Part shown: positions 24,867 to 33,512 of the stretch, one piece after another | How the letters are laid out: every line of letters begins with the position of its first letter | Position numbering within the stretch: position 1 is the first letter of the stretch | Source of the DNA: Bacteroidia bacterium | GTDB lineage: Bacteria > Bacteroidota > Bacteroidia > J057 > JADKCL01 | Direction: 5' to 3' | Length of the DNA: 64,000 nucleotides | NCBI GenBank assembly: GCA_020635905.1 | Contig: JACJYV010000002.1 | Location: 558,001 to 622,000, forward strand | Program-made: the position numbers and the translations under genes | The notes under the pieces: generated by a model | Database searches by the model: none | Seen by the model: only the letters and a program-made list of their open reading frames with translations | What the model was told of the DNA's origin: nothing

Positions 24867-26645
24867 ATGAAACCAAATCCCATTCACCTCCTGCTGATCG
24901 AAGACAACCCGGAATTTGTCCAAACCCTGAAAAAGGAGTACCTCTCTGGCGACCTGGATCTGCAATATCGCCATGCTGCGAGCCTTCATGAAGCCAGTCA
25001 GCTGATCGCCCGTGAAATTCCCGATGTGATCCTGCTTGACCTCAACCTTCCAGACAGCAATGGTTTCGAAACCCTCAAGCGCACCCGCGAATCGTGGCCC
25101 GACCTGCCCGTGGTGGTACTTACTGCAAGCGGGGTTTCAGGGAAAAAAGCCCTCGAACTGGGCGCCCAGGACTTCCTGACCAAACAGGAACTGCTTCGCT
25201 ACGATGGTGCCCTGCTTCATCGGGCATTGGGGTATGCCATCGACCGCAAGCAGTTGGAAAAGGAAAAACTGGAATCTGAGATTCTGCTGCTGGAAGCCAT
25301 GAACAACGCTCCCGTTTCCATCCTGGTTTTGCGCATGCGCGACCGCAAGGTCATTTTTGTAAATGACAGATTTTGCCAGACCCTGGGTTATGAGCGGGAG
25401 ATCGTACTGGGCAGTCATTCGGGTGGAACTGATCCCTTTCCGCCCGTAGCCTTGCAGAAAATCCTGATGGAATCCCTGCGTGAAGGCAGAGAAACCCGCA
25501 ATATGGCCCTGCAATTCCCCACGAAAGAAGGAAAAATCGCGGACTTCATTCTCCACGTCAACCAGGCCAATGTGGGCGGCGAGCCCTGCATCATAGCCAT
25601 CGCCAACGACATCAGTCTGCGGGTAAGGGCCGAAACAGAGCTCGAAAAAGAGCGGTTTTTCAACGAACGAATTCTGGAAACCATGGGCAGTATCCTGGGT
25701 GTAATTGACCGGGAAGGAAATCTGGTGCGTTTCAATCGTGCGGGCGAACAAATCAGCGGGTACTCGGCCGGGGAACTGATTGGGAAGAAATTCTGGGAAG
25801 TGGTGGTGCCGCCAGAAATGCGGGAGGCTATGCAGGAGGAATTTCCCGGATTGCTGCTCGAGAAAAATCTGCATACCGTCGAGGGCCCCTGGATTGACAA
25901 GCAAGGCCGGACGCACATCATTTCCTGGACTTTTTCCAACCTGCCCGACGAGTCGGGACAAACCCGTTTTGTGATCACTTCGGGGGTGGACGTGACCGAA
26001 CAGCGCAAGCTGGATGTTTCCCTGATGCAGGCATTTGTGGATGGGGAGGAAAATGAACGGAAACGAATGGCTGAGGAACTGCACGATGGAATCGGGCCTG
26101 TGATTTCGGGCTCCATTCTCAATCTGGAAAGCATTGACCCGGCCTGTCTGGATGAACAGCAGCACCAAAAACTGGAAACTGCCAAGTCCCTCCTCAAGCG
26201 GGCGGCCCGTGAAACACGGGAAATCTCACATAATCTCACCCCTTCGGGGTTGCAGGATTTTGGGCTGGTTTCGGCTCTGGAAGACCTTTGCCATCAATCT
26301 CAGACGGAACAGGGTCCGGAAATTTCATTTCAGACTTCGGGAAATCCCGGCCGGTTTTCCACCCAGACCGAGCTCGGTCTGTACCGCATTGCCCAGGAGT
26401 TGGTGGCCAACGCCCTGCACCATGCCCGGGCCCGGGAAATTTCCGTGCAGCTGATCCGCCGGGATCCACTGCTGGTGTTGATGGTGGAAGACGATGGCAT
26501 CGGGTTCCATTTTCCGCCCGACCAGACCGAAGGTCTGGGCCTGCACAACATCCGCACCCGGGCCCGGGCGCTGAGTGGCACCGTCAATATTGACTCCACC
26601 CCGGGCAAAGGGACCGCCATCACGGTTGAGATTCCTTTAATCTGA
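24867..26645 (+). CDS. hybrid sensor: receiver domain, two PAS, HisKA_3 histidine kinase
   Basis: The 592-residue protein has an N-terminal receiver domain (Asp58 in VILLDLNLPDS, Lys in the TKQEL loop), then two PAS domains (about 140-390), and a HisKA_3/HATPase pair. The phospho-acceptor is His406 in AEELHDGIGP, the NarX/DesK type. ATP-binding motifs NALHHA and DDGIGF follow. ATG 24867 is chosen because it directly begins the receiver; earlier in-frame starts add an unlike region. A receiver in front suggests that it receives a phosphate and then regulates its kinase. No cognate regulator lies nearby. The signal is unknown. Confidence 0.87.
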   Translation: MKPNPIHLLLIEDNPEFVQTLKKEYLSGDLDLQYRHAASLHEASQLIAREIPDVILLDLNLPDSNGFETLKRTRESWPDLPVVVLTASGVSGKKALELGAQDFLTKQELLRYDGALLHRALGYAIDRKQLEKEKLESEILLLEAMNNAPVSILVLRMRDRKVIFVNDRFCQTLGYEREIVLGSHSGGTDPFPPVALQKILMESLREGRETRNMALQFPTKEGKIADFILHVNQANVGGEPCIIAIANDISLRVRAETELEKERFFNERILETMGSILGVIDREGNLVRFNRAGEQISGYSAGELIGKKFWEVVVPPEMREAMQEEFPGLLLEKNLHTVEGPWIDKQGRTHIISWTFSNLPDESGQTRFVITSGVDVTEQRKLDVSLMQAFVDGEENERKRMAEELHDGIGPVISGSILNLESIDPACLDEQQHQKLETAKSLLKRAARETREISHNLTPSGLQDFGLVSALEDLCHQSQTEQGPEISFQTSGNPGRFSTQTELGLYRIAQELVANALHHARAREISVQLIRRDPLLVLMVEDDGIGFHFPPDQTEGLGLHNIRTRARALSGTVNIDSTPGKGTAITVEIPLI

Positions 26646-26708
26646 GCTGGGAAATCTGCATCTTTGTTTAATTCCCAGGCCAGATTGGGTGGCACAGGGA
26701 AAATTTTC

Positions 26709-28604
26709 ATGCAGGATCAATCCACCAAATCACCCGCAGTTTTTGAAAAATTTACTTCCAGGATCCCCACTCCTACCTGGTTGGCGGCCTTATTGCTCCT
26801 TTCTTTGCTCTGCCTCTATCCCACCCTGCAAAACGACTGGGTCAACTGGGACGACGACGAATATGTACTGCAAAACAGGCTGATTCGTGATCTCAGCCCA
26901 GCGGGCCTCGTGCATATTTTTGCTACGCCCGAAAAAGTGGGTCTGTACCATCCCCTGACCCTCCTATCACTGGCCATTGACCATCAGATCTGGGGAAATA
27001 ACGCCTTTGGCTTTCACCTGACCAACCTTTTGCTTCATTTTCTCAACCTGATACTGGTATTTTTCCTGGCCAAAAAACTTCTCAAAAGCCCATTCGCCGC
27101 TTTTTTGCTGGCTCTTTTATTTGCCATTCATCCCATGCACCTGGAATCCGTGGCCTGGATTTCGGCTCGCAAGGACCTGCTTTCAGGAGTTTTTTTCTGG
27201 GGGGGATTACTCTTTTTTATTCAGTATCTGGAAAATTTCAAACTTAAAACCCTGGGGCTTTGCCTGCTGTTTTTTGTGCTGGCCTTGCTCAGCAAGGCCC
27301 TGGTTTTCACCTTTCCAGTGATCCTCCTTCTGTTTGATTTTCGGGTGAAGCGCAGATTCTCCTGGAAATTATGGCAGGAAAAAATTCCTTTTTTCCTGCT
27401 GAGTTTGCTTTTCGGCCTGCTGGCCGTACATGGACAACAAGCCAGCGATTCGCTGGCGGAAATCCAACAAATTCCAGTCTGGCAGACCTTTTTTCCGGGT
27501 ACCTGGAACGTGGTGATCTACCTGGCCAAGGCTTTGGTTCCATTTCATTTGTCTCCCTTTCATCCGTTTCCCCGGGAATTTCACCTCGCCTGGTACATGG
27601 TCGCAGCTTCGCTGCTGCTGGGATTGCTGGCGTTTTTCCTGTGGAAATTTCGCAAAACCCACCCCGAATGGATCTTTGCCTTCGCCTTTTTTCTGATTTG
27701 CCTGGGGCCTGTGCTGCAAATTCTGCCCTTTGGTAAGGCCATTCAGGCAGAGCGATACACCTATCTGGCCTATTTCGGTCTGTTTTATGGGTTGATTTAC
27801 TTTTTTGAGCAGATTTTATCCCGTTTCAAATTGAAATGGCCGCTGCTGGCCGTTCTCGCCCTTTGGGTTTTCACCCTGAGCTTCATTACCCACCAAAGAG
27901 CCACCATCTGGAAGAACGGAGAAACCCTTTGGACGGAGGTGATTGAAAAATACCCCCAACATTATTTTGGCTACGCCAGCCGGGGTCAATTTCGCCTGGA
28001 TAGGCTGCATGATCTGGAGGGAGCAGAGGCCGATCTCAGAAAAGCGCTTGACCTGAACCCTGGTTCAGGGCGGGTATGGTATGATCTGGGCCGCCTGGAG
28101 GAACAGCAAAAACGCTTTCAGAATGCAATTGGAGATTATAACCAATCCATTAAGTGGGGAGAAGATGCCCACAAGGCCCTGGTCAACCGGGCACGTCTCA
28201 GGCTGCAAACGGGGGATGATCCAATGTCTGTATTGCACGATCTGGACCTCGCCCTGGAAATGAAACCTGATTATGCCCTGGCCAAATTGAATCGCGCTAC
28301 CCTGCTCGAAGCCCTCAACCAAAAGGAAGCCGCCCTGAAAGATTACGATCAGGCCATCCTTCTGGAACCTGATAATGCTGTTTTCTGGCAATACCGCGGA
28401 TTATTTTACGTCAATAACGGACAGCCTGAGCAGGGTCTGAAAAATTATGACGAGTCTCTGAGGTTGGATTCTTCAGCGGGTAGAACCTGGTATTTGCGGG
28501 GAAAAGTGAAGCTCATTTCAGGCCAAAATGAGGCCTCTCAGGCCGATTTTCAAAAGGCGAAGGCCTTGGGATATCCCGTCCCCGCGGAGCTGATTTCCCG
28601 ATAA
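26709..28604 (+). CDS. TMTC-like polytopic membrane protein with C-terminal TPRs
   Basis: The 631-residue protein has about ten membrane segments in the first 400 residues. The first periplasmic loop reads WVNWDDDEYVLQN, the acidic motif typical of GT-C glycosyltransferases. The C-terminal half holds about five TPR units. The layout resembles TMTC/DUF1736 proteins, which are protein O-mannosyltransferases in animals. Bacterial members are mostly uncharacterised, so a glycosyltransferase role is an inference. It starts 63 bases after the sensor kinase gene. The neighbouring O-antigen-ligase-like gene has the same membrane-plus-TPR layout. Confidence 0.78.
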   Translation: MQDQSTKSPAVFEKFTSRIPTPTWLAALLLLSLLCLYPTLQNDWVNWDDDEYVLQNRLIRDLSPAGLVHIFATPEKVGLYHPLTLLSLAIDHQIWGNNAFGFHLTNLLLHFLNLILVFFLAKKLLKSPFAAFLLALLFAIHPMHLESVAWISARKDLLSGVFFWGGLLFFIQYLENFKLKTLGLCLLFFVLALLSKALVFTFPVILLLFDFRVKRRFSWKLWQEKIPFFLLSLLFGLLAVHGQQASDSLAEIQQIPVWQTFFPGTWNVVIYLAKALVPFHLSPFHPFPREFHLAWYMVAASLLLGLLAFFLWKFRKTHPEWIFAFAFFLICLGPVLQILPFGKAIQAERYTYLAYFGLFYGLIYFFEQILSRFKLKWPLLAVLALWVFTLSFITHQRATIWKNGETLWTEVIEKYPQHYFGYASRGQFRLDRLHDLEGAEADLRKALDLNPGSGRVWYDLGRLEEQQKRFQNAIGDYNQSIKWGEDAHKALVNRARLRLQTGDDPMSVLHDLDLALEMKPDYALAKLNRATLLEALNQKEAALKDYDQAILLEPDNAVFWQYRGLFYVNNGQPEQGLKNYDESLRLDSSAGRTWYLRGKVKLISGQNEASQADFQKAKALGYPVPAELISR

Positions 28605-28703
28605 TTTTCTCCCGCCTTTTTTCCTGACATCCTTACAGCCCCGCCACCTGGGCCTGAAAATTGCGTAACTTAAAGTAAGGTTCAATCAACTCAAAGGTAC
28701 GCT

Positions 28704-29108
28704 ATGAAAACTCTTCGCAAAGGCAAATTGCCACTTCTGCTCCTCCTGATTCCCTTCTTTGTACAAACGGGTTTCACGCCCCTCAACCCAGGCGATGAGA
28801 TCGACACCAAGGGCGCCATTGTGAAAGTGGATGGCCAAAAAATCGTCTCGGACGGAATGATCGAAATGGATCGCGACGACACCATCCTTTTCGAAGCTGA
28901 AGGCCTTAAACCCAATTCACGGGTGGATTTCAAGGTCAAAAAAATGGGGGTGAGATTTCTCCAGGATTCCTACCAGGTGGATCGTGAGGGAAAAATTAAG
29001 GAAATTCTCTACATCCCGGATATGAAAATCAAAGTCAGTGCGTTTGTAAATTATTACAACGCCAAAGGCGAACCCGTGGATTTGAAATTCAAATTCCGCA
29101 TCATCTGA
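28704..29108 (+). CDS. small secreted hypothetical protein
   Basis: The 134-residue product has a signal peptide (LLLLLIPFFVQTGFT) and a beta-rich mature part with no cysteine and no known motif (GAIVKVDGQKIVSDGMIEMD...). A strong terminator follows at 29176-29209, so it ends its own unit. The function is unknown. Confidence 0.7.
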   Translation: MKTLRKGKLPLLLLLIPFFVQTGFTPLNPGDEIDTKGAIVKVDGQKIVSDGMIEMDRDDTILFEAEGLKPNSRVDFKVKKMGVRFLQDSYQVDREGKIKEILYIPDMKIKVSAFVNYYNAKGEPVDLKFKFRII

Positions 29109-29175
29109 TCAACTGCTTAACCGCTCCCATGGAAACTGCCAGGCTGCATTTTTCAGGTGGGGGCAAATAAACCTC

Positions 29176-29209
29176 TCCCACGTTCGGAAATCGGGCGTGG
29201 GATTTTTTT
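29176..29209 (+). terminator. rho-independent terminator
   Basis: A 7-bp stem (TCCCACG at 29176-29182, CGTGGGA at 29196-29202) is followed by seven T at 29203-29209. It ends the unit with the gene at 28704-29108. The T-run also supplies the -33 TTTG of the next candidate promoter. Confidence 0.85.
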
Positions 29210-29239
29210 GTGCTGAAAAGCGGCGGTCTTTGTAGTTTG
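29207..29239 (+). promoter_or_regulatory. candidate promoter overlapping the terminator T-tract
   Basis: TTTG at 29207-29210 lies in the terminator's T-run, and 21 bases later GTAGTTTG (29232-29239) resembles TAnnTTTG (two mismatches). The ATG at 29244 is four bases beyond. The arrangement equals that of holB, including the TTTGCAGC-ATG end. Confidence 0.4.
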
Positions 29240-29243
29240 CAGC

Positions 29244-29666
29244 ATGTCAAACGAAGAGCTCATCCAACTGTCTGATACCCTCAAAGCCGAAGGCGATTTG
29301 CGGGCCACCTATTTTTCCCTGGCCAAAGACGAGGACCAAAAACACATGTACCTGCGGGCCAATCGCAGGGGACTGATCTACGCGGCAGCTCAGATGTTGT
29401 ATGCGGCCGGGGTGCTCGAAGACGGACAGAGTGATGGTCCCCAGCGCTGTGTTTACACGTTTGACTGGGAAGAATTGAGTGAGGAAAGCGAATTTTCCAT
29501 TGAGCACGTGGAACTGGTGGACGATACGGGCGAGGTGTTGATTCACAAGGAAGTGGAAATCACCATGAAGGATCGCCTGATTGGCTGGGGCTCGATGGCG
29601 GTGGTGATCGGGATGCTGGTGGCCCTGATCATTGGCATTGCCACCATTATTCACTGGTTTGTTTAG
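29244..29666 (+). CDS. hypothetical protein with C-terminal membrane anchor
   Basis: The 140-residue product has a soluble N-terminal part with a conserved-looking FDWEELSEESEF region and a single C-terminal membrane segment (SMAVVIGMLVALIIGIATIIHW). No signal peptide is present, so it is probably an inner-membrane tail-anchored protein facing the cytoplasm. I do not recognise the family. Its start abuts a promoter-like box, so the mRNA may be leaderless. Confidence 0.7.
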   Translation: MSNEELIQLSDTLKAEGDLRATYFSLAKDEDQKHMYLRANRRGLIYAAAQMLYAAGVLEDGQSDGPQRCVYTFDWEELSEESEFSIEHVELVDDTGEVLIHKEVEITMKDRLIGWGSMAVVIGMLVALIIGIATIIHWFV

Positions 29667-29668
29667 GC

Positions 29669-29703
29669 AAAAAAATTCCCGTCCCAGGTAAATTGGGACG
29701 GGA
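29669..29703 (-). terminator. terminator of the small membrane protein gene
   Basis: A perfect 10-bp inverted repeat (TCCCGTCCCA at 29677-29686, TGGGACGGGA at 29694-29703) lies next to an A-run at 29669-29675. Read on the minus strand the hairpin is followed by AATTTTTTT. It therefore terminates a minus-strand transcript coming from about 29754-29846. Confidence 0.8.
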
Positions 29704-29753
29704 CAGGTCAGAAGTCCGCATCATAAAGGGTGATCCGGATACTATCGTTTGTC

Positions 29754-29846
29754 TTAACGCACGCGTTTGAAGTCCGCAAAAAACTTGCCGAGTGCTGCGG
29801 CGAAGATGATTGCGATCAGGGTTGCGGCTATAATCAGTTCGGTCAT
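29754..29846 (-). CDS. 30-residue membrane protein
   Basis: ATG 29846 opens a frame of 30 codons ending TAA at 29754. The product (MTELIIAATLIAIIFAAALG, then KFFADFKRVR) is one hydrophobic helix with a basic C-terminal tail, a positive-inside layout that would anchor the tail in the cytoplasm. A strong minus-strand terminator lies 51 bases downstream, and nothing else on that strand needs it, which supports transcription. It is too short for normal gene callers. The function is unknown; small envelope modulators look like this. Confidence 0.6.
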   Translation of the reverse strand: MTELIIAATLIAIIFAAALGKFFADFKRVR

Positions 29847-30057
29847 TGGAATGGTTGGGTTGTTGGATCGGTCGTTGAATGGTTAATCAGTTTGCCGGGT
29901 TTGAAAGCTAAAGGGTCAGGGTTATTAAAAAATGGTCGGTAAAAATGCCTGTGCTGTCTCTACGGGGGTGGTTTGTCAATCGCTATTTCAAAGTGTCTGT
30001 ACTATGGATGCAAAGGCTGCACTTTTTCCATATTAATTATTAAAATATTTTCAGGTA

Positions 30058-30096
30058 AATTGAAAAACCTTCTCAAAATGCGTTTTGAGAAGGTTT
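30058..30096 (-). terminator. terminator of the holB-ricT-gldH unit
   Basis: A 14-bp perfect stem (AAACCTTCTCAAAA at 30065-30078, its complement at 30083-30096) with a TGCG loop is followed on the minus strand by TTCAATTT. It lies 20 bases after the gldH stop. Confidence 0.8.
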
Positions 30097-30116
30097 CCAT
30101 TCGTTTTTTGTGATAT

Positions 30117-30590
30117 CTATTCTGAAGTCAGTACTGAAATTCCCGCAGATTCAACTCCACACAAATCATCCGTTTGCATGAAATGAAAAATGCGGAAACG
30201 GTAGGTGCCATTTTCGGGAAATACCTGATCCTGGGAAAGGGGCAGGTCAAATTTAGCCCGGTCGCCTGATATATCGCCATACCACTCGCCCGTGACACTC
30301 ATCAGTTGGTATTCGTAAGGTAATACGCTTTTGGTGCCCGAGGGGGCAATGGCCTCCATGCGGAGGTAGAGGTTATTGAAAGGATAATCCTGATTGAAAG
30401 TGACAGGAGCCACAATTTTCACTGATTTTCCGGGTTCAGAATTTTCGAATTCCAGAGAAAGGGTGTCGCTCAGGGCCCAGCAGGCTCCTTCAAATGACTG
30501 ATCAGTATGGGCCAGAGGCGACTTGCAGCCGCCCGCCCAAAGCATAAGCAGGATTAATCCTGCAAAATTCCCAATCAGTCTTTTTTGCAT
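30117..30590 (-). CDS. gldH: gliding motility lipoprotein GldH
   Basis: The 157-residue lipoprotein has lipobox AGGC with Cys22. The mature part fits GldH: an F-x-NLYLR-type strand (FNNLYLRMEAIAPSG) and a late YRFRIFHFMQTDDLCGVESAGISVL block. GldH is needed for stability of the gliding/T9SS envelope machinery in Flavobacterium johnsoniae. The start overlaps the end of ricT (TGATG), so translation is coupled. Order holB-ricT-gldH is the one usual in Bacteroidota. A hairpin terminator follows. Confidence 0.85.
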   Translation of the reverse strand: MQKRLIGNFAGLILLMLWAGGCKSPLAHTDQSFEGACWALSDTLSLEFENSEPGKSVKIVAPVTFNQDYPFNNLYLRMEAIAPSGTKSVLPYEYQLMSVTGEWYGDISGDRAKFDLPLSQDQVFPENGTYRFRIFHFMQTDDLCGVESAGISVLTSE

Positions 30591-32212
30591 CAGGACGGAT
30601 TATCTGGTTTGGGAGGCCCTTTGTCTGGTCCTCCTTCGGGTCGGGGACCACCTCCGCCCGCATTCGGGCCACGGCGATTTCCGCCTCGTCCACGATTATT
30701 GCGGTTTTGGCCACCGCGTCCGCGGTTATTACGTCCGCCGCCCTGGCCGCGGTTCTGGTTATTACCTTCTCCTCCCTGATTGGGATTTCCTTCCCCGCCC
30801 GTGCGGTTTTCAGCCTGACGGTTTGGGTTTTCCTCCCGCGGCGGACGTCCCTCACCCTGATTGCGGTTTTGAGGTCCCTGATTTCTTCCCCGGCCTCGAC
30901 CACGGTTTCGGCCTTCATTATTCTGAGGTCCGCCCCTTCTTTCCTGATTTTGAGGATTTCCACCTCCTTCTGCATTTTCAGACCCACCTTTGCGCTCCTG
31001 ATTCTGCACATTTTCGCCCCTTTCTGCATTCTGGGGACCGCCTTTTCTTTCAGGTCTGGGACCACGACCATCGCGGCCTTCCCTGTTTTGCTGACCTCCC
31101 TTGCCTTTGTTTCGCCCTTTTCCCTTGCCTTTGCGCTTGGGATCGGCCCGCAGCACAGATTGACCCACCACGTCCACAAAGTCCATTTCTTCCTCCACCA
31201 CATCGTCAAGGGCCCGCAGGCTGGCAGGTTTTATACCTTCTTTATTCATGCGCATCATCTCGTTGACATTGTCAACCGTGAGCGGGATCCAGGAGCTTTC
31301 GCCCTCATAGCTGAACCACATGATGCGTTTGAAAATATCCGTTTTCTGGTGACGACCCAGGCCGAGCTCGGTCTCGATACGGTCCACATTGGGAATGTCT
31401 TCCAGGGCATTGAGATAGGTTTCCAGCTCGAAATTGAGACAGCATTTCAACCTGCCACACTGCCCGGAAATCTTCATCGGGTTGAGGGACAGATTTTGGT
31501 AGCGGGCGGCTGAGGTGGAAACGGTTTTGAAATCAGTGAGCCAGGTACTGCAGCAAAGTTCGCGACCGCAGGAGCCAATTCCACCTACCAGACCCGCCTC
31601 GTGGCGCAGCCCGATTTGCTTCATTTCCACGCGGATGCGAAATTCATCGGCCAGCATTTTGATCAGACGACGAAAATCGACGCGCTGGTCGGCAATGTAG
31701 TAGAATATTGCTTTGGTATTATCCCCCTGAAACTCCACGTCGCTCACTTTCATCTCAAGGTCGATTTCCTTGACGATCTCGCGGGTGCGGATCATGGTGG
31801 AAAGCTCCCGTGAACGGGCTTTCTTCAGTTTTTCCAGGTCCTCGTCAAGGGCCAGACGGTAGATTTTGGGGATTCTTTCCTTGGGCTTAACCCGTTTTTT
31901 CCTCATTTGCAGAGTGGCGAGCACCCCGCTGAGAGAGATTTGCCCGACATCGAATCCGCGGTCACTTTCCACTACCACCAGATCGCCGGTGATGAGGGGA
32001 AGACCATTTGTATTTCTATAGAATCCCTTGCGGGTATTCTTGAACCTGACTTCATAAATCGCCTGATTTTCAGACGTTCCCGGAGGAAGCATGCCGGCAA
32101 ACCAATCAAATGAATTGAGTTTATTGCATCCCCCGGAACCACAACCTCCGTTGCTGTTGCAACCAGCTGTTGTGGTACCGCATGCGCCCGTAGCGCAGGT
32201 TCCACATCCCAT
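30590..32212 (-). CDS. ricT: PSP1/RicT-family protein with long low-complexity tail
   Basis: The 540-residue protein has a Cys/Gly/Thr-rich N-terminal extension (about 30 residues), a PSP1 domain (about 60-300) with conserved cysteine blocks SCGRELCCSTW and CGRLKCCLNFE, and about 170 residues of low-complexity R/G/N/E/P tail. In Bacillus, RicT (YaaT) is part of the Fe-S-binding RicAFT complex that influences RNA processing. The Bacteroidota tail and Cys-rich N-terminus go beyond this core. The cytosolic location is inferred. It is followed by gldH with a one-base stop/start overlap and preceded by holB. Confidence 0.85.
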   Translation of the reverse strand: MGCGTCATGACGTTTAGCNSNGGCGSGGCNKLNSFDWFAGMLPPGTSENQAIYEVRFKNTRKGFYRNTNGLPLITGDLVVVESDRGFDVGQISLSGVLATLQMRKKRVKPKERIPKIYRLALDEDLEKLKKARSRELSTMIRTREIVKEIDLEMKVSDVEFQGDNTKAIFYYIADQRVDFRRLIKMLADEFRIRVEMKQIGLRHEAGLVGGIGSCGRELCCSTWLTDFKTVSTSAARYQNLSLNPMKISGQCGRLKCCLNFELETYLNALEDIPNVDRIETELGLGRHQKTDIFKRIMWFSYEGESSWIPLTVDNVNEMMRMNKEGIKPASLRALDDVVEEEMDFVDVVGQSVLRADPKRKGKGKGRNKGKGGQQNREGRDGRGPRPERKGGPQNAERGENVQNQERKGGSENAEGGGNPQNQERRGGPQNNEGRNRGRGRGRNQGPQNRNQGEGRPPREENPNRQAENRTGGEGNPNQGGEGNNQNRGQGGGRNNRGRGGQNRNNRGRGGNRRGPNAGGGGPRPEGGPDKGPPKPDNPS

Positions 32213-32342
32213 TATTCGTACTCCTGTATATTAAGTGGCTGTGGGAAAGGTATTTTCCAGAGCAGGCAGGTAAGTTCCTGGTAAAAGCACAGCTCACGAT
32301 AGTTCAACAATTTTTGTAAAAAGAACGATTCGTTTTAAAGAA

Positions 32343-33476
32343 CTAAGTTAAGACTTTTCCACTTAAAAGCGAATGTATTCGCAGGGACAATACCGTGAAG
32401 ACCATTTGCGAATTGGCATTTCTGGCCAGATACATCAGGCTTTCGTCGAGGAGGCGCACGATCTGGTCCACCCCGTTGAGGCGGATAAATTTGCTGAATT
32501 TCTGGTGAAAATCGCGTTCCTCGGGGCTGGCCAGGGATATTTCGGCCATGTTAAAGGAAAAAAGCAGGGAATCGCGGATTTTCTGCAGGGCATAGCCCAA
32601 AAACATTTTCTGGAATTCCTTGCTTTCCTTGCTGATGTTTTCGACCCATTTCTGAATTTCCCCGTAATCGCCCGCAAAGCTTTGCCGCATCCAGAATTGG
32701 TATAATTCGGCCAGGTTACGGTTGGTTTCATTGACCAGGTCCACTGCGCGGGTGATGCTCCCTTCGGAAATCTGACTGACCTGGCCGGCCCGCTCTTCGC
32801 TCAATCCGTGTTTTTTCACCAAAAATCCCACCATGTCGTCGTGACTGATCCTGTGCAACTGGATGCGCTGGCAGCGGGAATTGATGGTGGTAAGCAGTTT
32901 GGATGGATCTGAAACCGTGAGAATGAGGAGAGTGCGCTCAGGTGGTTCTTCCAATACCTTAAGCAGTGCGTTGGAGCCTTCGGGATTGATCAGTTCAGCA
33001 TTCCAGAAAATGACCGCTTTGTATTTCGCTTCAAAGGCTTTTAGGGAAAGCTTGCGCTTCAATTCACGAATCTCGCGGATTCTGATCCCCAATTGTTTAT
33101 TTTCTCCTCCCTGGATTTGCACCCAGTCAGTAAAGGAAAAGTAGGGTTCAGCAAAGAATTTTTCCCTGAATTCAGCAAAGAAATCATCTGAGATCATTTG
33201 CTTGCTGTCCACCATTTTGGAAACGACGGGCAGAATAAAGCGTACATCGGGGTGAATTCCCTTGCGGATTTTATGGCAATTGGGACATTTGCCGCATGAA
33301 TCACGTTCCGTGGGATTGTCGCAATTCATGTATTGCACGATGGCATTGGCGAAGGGCAGGTTGCCCACCCCGGGCTTCCCTTTCAGGATCAGGGCATGGG
33401 GCACCCGATTTTCTGCGACTGCCTGAAAAAAGGCATCTTTGGCTTTTTGCTGCCCAATGATCTCCTGAAATTGCAT
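32343..33476 (-). CDS. holB: DNA polymerase III subunit delta'
   Basis: The 377-residue protein starts at ATG 33476, 48 bases inside the longest frame, which gives the family N-terminus QFQEIIGQQKAKDAF. It has a four-cysteine zinc module (CDNPTERDSCGKCPNCHKIRKG) and SRCQR, both clamp-loader features. The Walker A region is degenerate (GKPGVGNLPFA in place of GKT/S), as expected for delta', which does not hydrolyse ATP. It is part of the sliding-clamp loader. A perfect promoter box ends five bases before the ATG, so the mRNA may be leaderless. It is followed by ricT. Confidence 0.9.
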   Translation of the reverse strand: MQFQEIIGQQKAKDAFFQAVAENRVPHALILKGKPGVGNLPFANAIVQYMNCDNPTERDSCGKCPNCHKIRKGIHPDVRFILPVVSKMVDSKQMISDDFFAEFREKFFAEPYFSFTDWVQIQGGENKQLGIRIREIRELKRKLSLKAFEAKYKAVIFWNAELINPEGSNALLKVLEEPPERTLLILTVSDPSKLLTTINSRCQRIQLHRISHDDMVGFLVKKHGLSEERAGQVSQISEGSITRAVDLVNETNRNLAELYQFWMRQSFAGDYGEIQKWVENISKESKEFQKMFLGYALQKIRDSLLFSFNMAEISLASPEERDFHQKFSKFIRLNGVDQIVRLLDESLMYLARNANSQMVFTVLSLRIHSLLSGKVLT

Positions 33477-33480
33477 GCTG

Positions 33481-33512
33481 CAAAGGTACGGGATTGGTTT
33501 GGGATTTTTCAA
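33481..33512 (-). promoter_or_regulatory. promoter of holB-ricT-gldH
   Basis: On the minus strand, TTG (33512-33510), 21 bases, then TACCTTTG (33488-33481), a perfect TAnnTTTG. Transcription would begin at or within a few bases of the ATG at 33476. Confidence 0.65.

Noticed and set aside
29730..29942. A plus-strand 70-codon frame across the small membrane gene
   Set aside because: The product is unlike a protein, and the strong terminator is oriented for the minus strand.
30523..31513. Long plus-strand frames opposite the RicT low-complexity tail
   Set aside because: They mirror the repetitive G/R/N codons of the real gene and have low-complexity P/F/L composition with no start context.
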